In this document: positions 1-6,010 of the stretch, piece after piece
Layout of the letters: every line of letters starts with the position of its first letter
Position numbering within the stretch: the stretch's first letter is position 1
Assembly (NCBI GenBank): GCA_018334735.1
Contig: JAGXLK010000175.1
Span: 1 to 6,010 of the forward strand
Direction of reading: 5' to 3'
From: Planctomycetota bacterium
GTDB lineage: Bacteria > Planctomycetota > Brocadiia > SM23-32
DNA length: 6,010 nucleotides
The notes under the pieces: generated by a model
Told to the model about the DNA's origin: nothing
Seen by the model: only the letters and a program-made list of their open reading frames with translations
Databases searched by the model: none
Position numbers and translations under genes: made by a program

Positions 1-513
1 GAGAGAAGGAATCCCCGATAAGCCTGGGCCCGAAGACTGATACGCTTCAATCGTCACCGGATAACATTTGATCCGAACAACGTTCTCCTCGATCTCCAGA
101 GCGGGGCTCCCGGATTGAAGCTCGCCTTCATCCGTTACCGTAAAGCTATGTTCGCCCGGCCAGATTGTATGTTTGCCGGGTTCGAGCTTCTTTTTGACGA
201 CCGGAACTCGCCCCACGTACTTCCTACCGTGGTAGCGTTCAAAAACAGATTGGCCATCGAGCCGCACATTCCGTGCCCAGCAGGTAACCGCTACCCCAAC
301 TTGTCTCATCTCAACGCCCTGAGCGGTTGACACTGGATTAACGATCGGTCGTTCTTCGTCGAGTTTATCCACCGTAACATCGGGCCGGTCGTAAGGCGCA
401 AGCCGCAACTCCACGGTTTTGTCAGCAGACACTTCTCCCACCAGGACCAGGCAAAGAATGCCCAACAAAATCGCAGCCCAGCTGCCCCGCAGGAATAATT
501 TATCTGTTTTCAT
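1..513 (-). CDS. Secreted protein of unknown function, N-terminal fragment (partial at the window edge)
   Basis: The frame is open from the ATG at 511-513 to the window edge, giving 171 residues with no stop, so the C-terminus is missing. A second in-frame ATG two codons upstream (517-519) is an alternative start. Residues 1-30 are a good signal peptide: basic MKTDKLFLRG, hydrophobic core WAAILLGILCLVLVG (12-26), and a likely cut after EVSA. There is no convincing lipobox. The mature part looks beta-rich and extracytoplasmic, with segments VELRLAPYDRPDVTVDK (34-50), VGVAVTCWARNVRLDG (72-87), GRVPVVKKKLEPGKHTIWPG (101-120) and LEIEENVVRIKCYPVTIEAY (139-158). Two cysteines (78 and 150) could form a disulfide. 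I do not recognise the family. It lies 26 bases after the DUF4159 stop, on the same strand, and is probably the next gene of the operon. The coding call is firmer than any functional one. Confidence 0.75.
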   Translation of the reverse strand, partial: MKTDKLFLRGSWAAILLGILCLVLVGEVSADKTVELRLAPYDRPDVTVDKLDEERPIVNPVSTAQGVEMRQVGVAVTCWARNVRLDGQSVFERYHGRKYVGRVPVVKKKLEPGKHTIWPGEHSFTVTDEGELQSGSPALEIEENVVRIKCYPVTIEAYQSSGPGLSGIPSL

Positions 514-522
514 TATCATTCG

Positions 523-528
523 TCCGCC
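523..528 (-). promoter_or_regulatory. Possible weak ribosome binding site for the last gene
   Basis: The minus strand reads GGCGGA, nine bases before the ATG at 511-513 but only three before the in-frame ATG at 517-519. The spacing favours 513 as the start. The match to the consensus is weak. The 26-base gap holding it shows no promoter or terminator. Confidence 0.4.
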
Positions 529-539
529 AAAGGCAATTA

Positions 540-1373
540 TCAGTGTGTGTAAGCATAGAGCATCCAGTTTGTTGCCCACTGATACATAAGTTCTCGTTGT
601 CGGTTATCTCCTCCATGCCCGATTCCTTCCCCGATGGGGTTTGAAGCCGTCGGGGGAGTTGAAACTTCCCAGCCGCAACCATCGTCATTGGGGCTGAAAA
701 ATACCGCCGGGCGCCCGTCCAGCAGAAAATACTGCCACGGTTTGTTGGGAAACCGACCCGCTTCCCCCGGCCACGGTGTTTCATACACCATCCGGAATAC
801 ATCTTCCACGCGGGAATCGTCTTTCAAAAGCATTGTCGGTTCCGCACCGGGGATCATCTTTGCCACTTCCGGCCGAACGCTATCGGTAAATGCACTTCCC
901 CGGTTATAACAATCATCCAGCAACAATGTCCCACCGCGACGCAAAAACCGTTGCATATTGGCCGTTTCCTTTTCATTGAACGACCAGCGGGTGTGAGAGG
1001 TAAGATAAACGATGGTAAACTCGAACAGCTCATCAGTAGCCACCTTGAGGCCGTCATTATCGACGTAAACAGGCAGATCGGTTCGTTTGTTCACCTGGTA
1101 GAGCATATAAGGGATTGCGGTAGGGTCAGCATTCCAGTCAACACCTTCCATTGAGGGGTTGATCCGACGCATAGCCAGCTTGTTTCTGCGTTCCTGCTGG
1201 CCCTTCTCGCTCTTCGCCCGTGCCTCTTGTTCCGAAAGCTTCGTCCTATTCATTTTCTCGGCACGTTCCGCCCAGGAAGCACGTACGCTACGTGACACCG
1301 TCACGAGACTGCTTACAGCCAACATTGTCAGCAACTGAAGAAAGACAGAGTAATGGCTATTTTTCCCTCGCAT
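540..1373 (-). CDS. DUF4159 domain protein, exported or membrane-anchored
   Basis: A 277-residue protein. Residues 1-31 form a signal peptide or anchor: a basic start, the hydrophobic core VFLQLLTMLAVSSLVTV (10-26), and a possible cleavage site after SVRA. A highly charged linker (about 34-72, rich in Glu, Lys and Arg) follows. The DUF4159 domain covers about 78-276. Its marks are DWNADPTAIPYML (79-91), the strand FTIVYLTSH (119-127), the Gly-Gly plus Asp-Asp element RRGGTLLLDDCYN (145-157), PGAEPTMLLKDDSRV (175-189), and GRPAVFFSPNDDGCGWE (220-236). The final helix QRELMYQWATNWMLYAY (259-275) is also typical. The family has an alpha/beta fold with a GATase-like look and no proven activity, and it is regularly found beside MoxR, DUF58 and VWA genes. 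Length is close to normal. The ATG follows the upstream TAA directly and has an excellent ribosome binding site. The last codon is followed by a short gap and then the next gene on the same strand. Confidence 0.93.
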   Translation of the reverse strand: MRGKNSHYSVFLQLLTMLAVSSLVTVSRSVRASWAERAEKMNRTKLSEQEARAKSEKGQQERRNKLAMRRINPSMEGVDWNADPTAIPYMLYQVNKRTDLPVYVDNDGLKVATDELFEFTIVYLTSHTRWSFNEKETANMQRFLRRGGTLLLDDCYNRGSAFTDSVRPEVAKMIPGAEPTMLLKDDSRVEDVFRMVYETPWPGEAGRFPNKPWQYFLLDGRPAVFFSPNDDGCGWEVSTPPTASNPIGEGIGHGGDNRQRELMYQWATNWMLYAYTH

Positions 1374-3215
1374 TTATTCCTCCTCCGACAGAAGCCGGAA
1401 ATAATCGCCTACGGCATCTTCAGCCCCGCTGGGCCACGATTCTGGATTCAGTCTTGCTTCCAGTTCCCTTGGTTCAACTTCGTGTTGCTTTTCTTTTCGC
1501 ACAGTCCGTTCAGGTTGGACAAGCAAATTTGTGCTGCGTTTTACTTTGTGCAATTCGCCGAGCAAACTTCGTCCGCCAAAAGCGAATTCCTTTTCGGTAA
1601 ACTTCGCCAGATCCGGTCGAACCACAACAATTTCAATGGGCTGACTTTTACCGAGCCCCGGTCCTGTTTCCGTATTGTTATCCCGCGCCAGAATTGTCAT
1701 TCGAATGCGATCTCCGGGCGCAAGAGGTGGTTCCACGCCTTCGAACATTTTTGCAAACCTTCCTCTGATCTTGTCGCGGGGCGGATCGATTTTCCGCGTA
1801 ACCTCATTTTCCCGCGTCGGCCGATTCAAAAACTCATCAATACCCTCGATCTTATATCTCAACACTATTTCCGAAACGCCAAAATCATCTTCTGCTGCAT
1901 AACCGAGCGCGAAAGCCGTCGCCTGCTCAGCAAGCATCGTCTGTTTCTTCTTCCGCAGCAGGGCTCTGACCGATGGGCTTTCATCAGGTCGAACCGCAAT
2001 TTCAAAACTCGGCGTCTTTTCCATTCGGAATTTCTTCCCGTGCATCCCGAAAAGGTGGATCTTAGCCCGGTCGGGCTGCTCTAGAACAAAGGAGAAATGG
2101 CCAAACCGGCCCCGGATGGATATGGGTTGTCGAGCGCCCGTTTGCCATCCCACGTGCGAAAGATCGCGGTTCAGCGGAGATGTCGTTGCGAAACTTACCA
2201 GTACACGCGTGCCCTCCAGGGCTCGCAATCGGGGCACGCGCCCCACAAGTGTTCGAGGCGGCTGGCCGGTATAAGCGGGATACATCAATTCGTAATTAAT
2301 AGCTTCCAGCCGGGGCAGATCCGCCACGAGTGCCGTATACTGTTCGGTTTCCTGTCGTCCGTAGCGGAATGTATATCTGAAAGACTCCGCCGCCTTTTCG
2401 ATTTTAAACCGGGCTTTATGCTCCCTGAGTTCGAGCATCTCGCTTCGGGGATTTTTCCCGTTTTGATCAGTCATGATCAACTCGATTTCAGGCCGTCGCG
2501 CACCTTTAGCTTCGACGGACAAATCGACCGATTCCCCTGTAACGAGCTTTATGTTGCCCGGATGTGCTACGAGTTTGACAGGGAAAATCGTGTCGAGGAC
2601 CGTCGCATAGGCCAGTCGGAGTCTGTTGACTCGATTCGTCACGGCATCACGCCCGAGGAAAAAACAGCCTCCGGCGATCAGCACAACAAGCCATATCGCT
2701 CCGAGCCATCGTTTGGCAGATTTCAGGTCTACGAACTGTCGGGGTTCGAGTTTTGGCCACATTCGAGATATTCGACGCACAAAAACCCGCGCAAGCCCTT
2801 TGGAATAACCTAACCGGTGCCCGGTTCGTTCACTCTCCTGGACTTCTTCGCCCAGCTGGAGAGCACCGATGAGACGGTTGTCCATATTGCCATGCAGTTT
2901 TTCTACCTGTAACGCTTCCCGTTCCGGGTTGATCTTGCCAAAAAGCGGCCACACAAACCACCGGATAATACCGAGCAACCAGCCAAGACATACCAGAACA
3001 AATACGACGAAGAGAGGCCACGCAGGCAGTTTGAAGATGCAATCGACGATAAACCACAAGAAAAGAAGCGCAGGGCCCACAACCAAGGCCCGTCCGAGGC
3101 CTTCCAAAATGCGCCATTTTTTGCGGAACCGGCCGAAACCTCTGAGCCCATCCGTCAGGGAACGCAGAGCTTCCCGCGTTTCTTTCGTTCCCTGCTGTCC
3201 TGGTCGTTTGGCCAT
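1374..3215 (-). CDS. DUF4175-like membrane protein with extracytoplasmic Ig-like domains
   Basis: A 613-residue protein. A basic cytoplasmic N-terminus (1-40) leads to a pair of membrane helices (about 41-61 and 65-92). A soluble loop (about 93-165) carries the family-like stretch MDNRLIGALQLGEE (111-124), and a third helix lies at about 169-188. The rest should lie outside the membrane and is beta-rich. It contains an Ig-like segment (about 213-300), the motif YPAYTGQPPRT (312-322), a second beta segment (about 330-410), and the AEDDFGVSEI motif (441-450) with PGDRIRMTILARDNN (500-514). The 'DDfG' and 'PGD..A.D' motifs recur in DUF4175-type proteins that accompany MoxR/VWA genes. Many relatives continue into a long coiled-coil tail; here only about 79 mostly polar residues follow (535-613). 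No catalytic site is recognisable, and I infer a structural or binding role. It abuts both neighbours with no spacer. The exact Pfam family is less certain than the architecture. Confidence 0.88.
   Translation of the reverse strand: MAKRPGQQGTKETREALRSLTDGLRGFGRFRKKWRILEGLGRALVVGPALLFLWFIVDCIFKLPAWPLFVVFVLVCLGWLLGIIRWFVWPLFGKINPEREALQVEKLHGNMDNRLIGALQLGEEVQESERTGHRLGYSKGLARVFVRRISRMWPKLEPRQFVDLKSAKRWLGAIWLVVLIAGGCFFLGRDAVTNRVNRLRLAYATVLDTIFPVKLVAHPGNIKLVTGESVDLSVEAKGARRPEIELIMTDQNGKNPRSEMLELREHKARFKIEKAAESFRYTFRYGRQETEQYTALVADLPRLEAINYELMYPAYTGQPPRTLVGRVPRLRALEGTRVLVSFATTSPLNRDLSHVGWQTGARQPISIRGRFGHFSFVLEQPDRAKIHLFGMHGKKFRMEKTPSFEIAVRPDESPSVRALLRKKKQTMLAEQATAFALGYAAEDDFGVSEIVLRYKIEGIDEFLNRPTRENEVTRKIDPPRDKIRGRFAKMFEGVEPPLAPGDRIRMTILARDNNTETGPGLGKSQPIEIVVVRPDLAKFTEKEFAFGGRSLLGELHKVKRSTNLLVQPERTVRKEKQHEVEPRELEARLNPESWPSGAEDAVGDYFRLLSEEE
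1379..1386 (-). promoter_or_regulatory. Strong ribosome binding site for the DUF4159 gene
   Basis: The minus strand reads GGAGGAGG followed by AATAA and then the ATG at 1371-1373. It is the clearest Shine-Dalgarno sequence in the window and lies in the codons for the upstream protein's closing Glu-Glu-Glu. It fixes the start of the DUF4159 gene and suggests that product is made at a relatively high level. Confidence 0.8.
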
Positions 3216-5483
3216 TTACACCATCCCCCGTCGCTTTCGGATAAAACAATCCATACACACTAATCCCAGAAGTACCAGCAGCACAATGGGGAGGTTCCAG
3301 ATCGCAACAACAGGACGCTGAACGTACTCTCGCCTCTCAAGATCCAGGGCATTCAGCAAATCATCACTTTCCTGTGGAGTAAACGCTTTTCCCCCGGTGG
3401 TGCGGGCAAACTGATTCATAGCGTCTGGTTTCGCTGTCGGGTCCACCATCTCTTCCGTACTCTCCCCGGCCCTGATTTTCTCGGTTGTCGTTGCGTCATT
3501 GTAAACAGTTTCCACCGTCCAGATGCCGGGTTCATCGACATCAATTTCATATTCGTAGAGTCCCGGGCTATCCCGCCCATCCCGCGGATATATCTTTGTT
3601 AAACTTCCCGATGGATGGCGGACTTTCACAAGCAGATCCGCGTTGCGCACCGGCTCATAAACATCATTGACAAGGCGCGTTGCAAGGGTAACTCGTTCTC
3701 CCACCGCTGCCCGCGATTGGTATCGCATTATCTGTGGTCGGTGAGGCGAAAGGCGAGGATCGGGGGCGAGATATCGGACCACGTTACCCCAGAACTTTCG
3801 AAAATAATCTTCGCTGTCGGGGGGCCGCATCATCTCCCACCTCCAGGTCGTATCGCAGGTCATTCCAAGAACTTTCCCCTTCCCCACATTGTGAATGGCA
3901 ACGACCGGAAATGTCTCATTCTTAAGTTTTCGTTCTGCAAGCAAAGTGGCACTTGGTTTCAACTCCCCGACCCGATTACAGCCGTTCAGCCGGGCCAGAC
4001 CGTACCAAACATCCCGGTTTTCTCGGGGATGCCACTCAAGTTGCATTATGGGGTGGCTGAAACCGATCGCTGTGGGTTGTGCCGAAAATTCGCCGTTGAT
4101 CTGGGGTTCTTTGGTGGGTTCAATGCGGAATGGCAAAATACGCGCAAGCGGAGAATCCTCGTAACCGCCAGCCGCGTATACATCGCGCCCGCCAAGAGTC
4201 ACAATGCCACCTCCCCGGCGGCTCACAAATTCCACCAGACGGCGCATTTTGGTCTCCGCTACGTCGCCCCCATGCCGAAAATAACTGCGCGGGATATCGC
4301 CGAAAACGATCACATCGTATTTATACAAATCCGCTTCTTTGTTCGGAAGCCCGGCTCCCACGTCTTCGTGTTGGAGGGCCCCCTGCCCATACCATCCCCC
4401 TTTCGGCATCAATGTCAGCGCGGCAAAATCAACTACGGGATCAAGAGTGAGCCAGTGTCCCAAAATTTTGCGTTCATCCCGTGGGATGTCCACATACAAC
4501 ACACGGATCTTTTTGTCGATCACTTTCAAGCGATGTGTTGCCACAAGCGTCCGTTCACTCACCGATTCGCGGACGCCCTTCAAAACGATGCGATACGTTC
4601 GCGGACCCGGTTCAGTTGGCTGGACAACAAAATTGACTTCAACGGGTTCCTTTCCAATTCGCACGTTCTCGCGGCTGGCTACTGGTTTTTCTTTGCCCTC
4701 CTCGAACAGGTGCACGGCCACCGTCTGCCCACGAACACCTTCCGAGGTGACCCTCGCAGCCAAACGGGTTTCGTCGCCCAGCCTCACATAATTCGCGCCC
4801 TCCGTCACTCTCACGCGCGCAATCCGAGGTTTTTCCGATTTTCCGAAAATTACCGGATAGACGGGAAGCCCGCGGGCCGCCAGGAGACGCGACAGACGTC
4901 GGCCAGTATTTCCCACCGTATCGTGTCCGTCGGTCAGCAAAATGAGAGCATCGACGCTTTTCTCCCGCCTCGCCACTTCTTCGATGGCCTCGATAAGGTG
5001 TGTTGTGCCATTACCCTCCCCCGGGTTTTCTTCGTCTGAAGTTACCTGCCAGTTGAAAGAGTAACGGGCAATATCCGCTTGTTCGGCAAGCCTGGAGACC
5101 TTTTCATTTGCGAAAGCATTGGCCGCCCACAGACGCGATTGTTCGCCGGGTCCATCCTTAATCGACATACTCCCCGAAATATCTGTCAACATTGCCACCC
5201 GGGGGCGCGCTTCACGGTGAACGGTGAGTCCGAGTTCAACCTGCGCCAGCATCAGCACAAGTAGCGCAAATCCCGCGATACGCACTAACGTTAATGAGAA
5301 ACGGGTAGTCCACGGCATGACATTTTGGGGCAGCAAATTAAGGGTGGCAACGGCCAGTGCCACAATGGTTATTACAACAAGAAGCAAGAGAGCGGGCGAA
5401 CTGGCCGCATACCAGGCCCATTCCGTTATCTTTAAAACTGAACCGGGATCGCGAAGTCCCAGTAGCCAGTAGATAACATTCAT
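3216..5483 (-). CDS. Membrane-anchored VWA domain protein with a GATase-like domain
   Basis: A 755-residue protein with two N-terminal membrane helices (about 30-52 and 62-85) and one near the C-terminus (about 724-747), ending in a basic tail. A VWA domain spans about 94-215. Its metal-binding site is intact in outline: DISGS at 101-105 matches DxSxS, GNGTTH (157-162) can supply the threonine, and LLTDG at 182-186 supplies the later aspartate. An Ig-like beta domain follows (about 228-320). Residues about 327-575 resemble class I glutamine amidotransferases (IRVLYVD, then YDVIVFGD, then GGGIVTLGGRDVYAAGGY), but there is no cysteine at the expected nucleophile turn, so enzyme activity is unlikely. 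A second beta domain (about 590-670) and the segment FARTTGGKAF (692-701) precede the last helix. This layout is common in VWA clusters of Planctomycetota. The inferred role is an envelope scaffold or adaptor working with the neighbouring BatA-like protein. The start is set by the ATGA overlap and a good ribosome binding site. Confidence 0.93.
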   Translation of the reverse strand: MNVIYWLLGLRDPGSVLKITEWAWYAASSPALLLLVVITIVALAVATLNLLPQNVMPWTTRFSLTLVRIAGFALLVLMLAQVELGLTVHREARPRVAMLTDISGSMSIKDGPGEQSRLWAANAFANEKVSRLAEQADIARYSFNWQVTSDEENPGEGNGTTHLIEAIEEVARREKSVDALILLTDGHDTVGNTGRRLSRLLAARGLPVYPVIFGKSEKPRIARVRVTEGANYVRLGDETRLAARVTSEGVRGQTVAVHLFEEGKEKPVASRENVRIGKEPVEVNFVVQPTEPGPRTYRIVLKGVRESVSERTLVATHRLKVIDKKIRVLYVDIPRDERKILGHWLTLDPVVDFAALTLMPKGGWYGQGALQHEDVGAGLPNKEADLYKYDVIVFGDIPRSYFRHGGDVAETKMRRLVEFVSRRGGGIVTLGGRDVYAAGGYEDSPLARILPFRIEPTKEPQINGEFSAQPTAIGFSHPIMQLEWHPRENRDVWYGLARLNGCNRVGELKPSATLLAERKLKNETFPVVAIHNVGKGKVLGMTCDTTWRWEMMRPPDSEDYFRKFWGNVVRYLAPDPRLSPHRPQIMRYQSRAAVGERVTLATRLVNDVYEPVRNADLLVKVRHPSGSLTKIYPRDGRDSPGLYEYEIDVDEPGIWTVETVYNDATTTEKIRAGESTEEMVDPTAKPDAMNQFARTTGGKAFTPQESDDLLNALDLERREYVQRPVVAIWNLPIVLLVLLGLVCMDCFIRKRRGMV
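3224..3229 (-). promoter_or_regulatory. Ribosome binding site for the DUF4175-like gene
   Basis: The minus strand reads GGGGGA, eight bases before the ATG at 3213-3215, within the final codons (Arg-Gly-Met-Val) of the upstream gene. The upstream stop TAA is directly followed by this ATG, so ribosomes ending one gene sit over the start of the next. Confidence 0.6.
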
Positions 5484-6010
5484 ACTTCCGTTCCTTCTCC
5501 GTTAAAAGACGGTAATTCCTCGGCTCGTTCTTTTTCCCTTCGGGCACTCAGCCACCACCCGACAAATCCTTCGCCAGCATAAAGAACCACCAGCGCCAGC
5601 ACCAGCCATTTCCAGGCTTCCCATCCTTCCGGAGCAAAACTCAGTGTTTCACCTACCTGCAGGCGGGACCAACTCTCCCCAGCGATCTCATTAAGATCTT
5701 CTCCGGAAACCAGAGCCAGATCGCTCTCAGCGGGGTCGGGATTGACGGTGACGTAACGAGAATGGGCGCTGAACATCGAAGTTCCGCCGTTCGTTCGGAC
5801 TTTTTGTAATCGATACAAACCCGTCGGGATACCCGGCACTAACACCGTTCGATCCTCCGCAATCGGCAAGATCAGCGGGTCAGCCAAAGACGTTTCGCGT
5901 TGTTTTTGCACAGACAGATCCTCATCTCCATTTTCGCCGTTCTTTTCCGCCGATTTTTCTCTGGCGACTTTAACTGGCGCCAGCTCCACTTCATCAACGA
6001 ACGCATTCCC
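5480..6010 (-). CDS. BatA-like VWA-cluster membrane protein, C-terminal fragment (partial at the window edge)
   Basis: The reading frame is open to the window edge, so the true start lies beyond 6010; the GTG at 5987-5989 is an internal valine. The 176 visible residues begin GNAFVDEV and run through a charged, Lys/Glu/Asn-rich stretch (about residues 15-40) into a beta-rich segment. The motif NPDPAESDL follows at about residues 90-98. One hydrophobic segment (about 133-155, WKWLVLALVVLYAGEGFVGWW) comes next, then a short basic tail. An extracytoplasmic domain closing with a 'vdPaESDL' motif, then a single C-terminal membrane helix, is typical of BatA-like proteins from planctomycete clusters. 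These usually carry an N-terminal BatA membrane domain and a VWA domain, neither visible here. The stop overlaps the next start by four bases (ATGA), so the two genes are probably translationally coupled. The family assignment rests on the tail and the neighbours only. Confidence 0.8.
   Translation of the reverse strand, partial: GNAFVDEVELAPVKVAREKSAEKNGENGDEDLSVQKQRETSLADPLILPIAEDRTVLVPGIPTGLYRLQKVRTNGGTSMFSAHSRYVTVNPDPAESDLALVSGEDLNEIAGESWSRLQVGETLSFAPEGWEAWKWLVLALVVLYAGEGFVGWWLSARREKERAEELPSFNGEGTEV
5491..5496 (-). promoter_or_regulatory. Ribosome binding site for the VWA/GATase-like gene
   Basis: The minus strand reads AAGGAA seven bases before the ATG at 5481-5483, inside the last codons of the preceding gene. 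It supports that ATG as the start and fits coupled translation through the ATGA overlap. Confidence 0.6.

Noticed and set aside
11..26. A lipoprotein signal at the cysteine (residue 21) of the last gene's leader
   Set aside because: The residues before the cysteine (Gly-Ile-Leu) do not fit a lipobox, and the cysteine sits inside the hydrophobic core. A standard signal peptidase I site after EVSA fits better. Start and end here are residue numbers of that protein.
514..539. The 26-base gap as an internal promoter or terminator
   Set aside because: It is too short for a promoter with both boxes. I see no stem-loop followed by a T-run on the minus strand.
1353..2813. Two long plus-strand frames (1353-2084 and 2097-2813) opposite the DUF4175-like gene
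   Set aside because: They share the same opposite-codon register with the real gene and are shadows of it. The minus-strand frame has clear membrane helices, family motifs and exact junctions with both neighbours.
3615..5039. A 474-codon open frame on the plus strand, opposite the VWA gene
   Set aside because: Its codons lie exactly opposite the codons of the VWA gene. In that register a plus-strand stop appears only where the real gene uses TTA, CTA or TCA, which are rare here, so a long shadow frame is expected. The translation is rich in His, Arg, Ser and Pro and shows no domain pattern.
5480..5989. A complete 169-residue protein starting at GTG 5987-5989
   Set aside because: The frame stays open to the window edge, the GTG lies inside what reads as a continuous domain, and family members are far longer. 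It is the end of a larger gene.

Overview
The window is one polycistronic block read entirely from the minus strand. It holds five protein genes packed end to end. The gene at the high-coordinate end is cut by the window edge and shows only its C-terminus. The gene at the low-coordinate end is also cut and shows only its N-terminus. Base composition is moderate, slightly above half G+C by eye. I see no tRNA, rRNA, CRISPR array, insertion sequence or stretch of non-coding DNA longer than about 26 bases.

In transcription order, from high to low coordinates, the genes are: (1) the C-terminal tail of a BatA-like membrane protein (5480-6010); (2) a 755-residue membrane protein with a von Willebrand factor A (VWA) domain followed by a glutamine-amidotransferase-like fold (3216-5483); (3) a 613-residue membrane protein of the DUF4175-like type (1374-3215); (4) a 277-residue DUF4159 protein with an N-terminal signal or anchor (540-1373); (5) the start of a secreted protein I do not recognise (1-513). 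Junctions are very tight: an ATGA overlap, two direct TAA-ATG junctions with no spacer, and then a 26-base gap. This implies one transcript with coupled translation.

The gene order is that of the MoxR/BatA-type VWA clusters common in Planctomycetota and related poorly cultured phyla. In those clusters a MoxR AAA+ ATPase and a DUF58 protein usually come just before the BatA-like gene. Here they would lie beyond position 6010 and are not visible. The phylum is an inference: planctomycete-like or a neighbouring candidate phylum. All five products are predicted membrane-anchored or exported, so they plausibly form one envelope-associated assembly: VWA domains for metal-dependent protein binding, Ig-like extracytoplasmic domains for contacts, and two GATase-like folds that probably bind rather than catalyse. 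The biochemical job of such clusters is not established.

The points most worth a second look are the unrecognised secreted protein ending the visible operon, the loss of the catalytic cysteine in the GATase-like part of the VWA protein, and a cysteine beside the conserved Asp-Asp of the DUF4159 protein.
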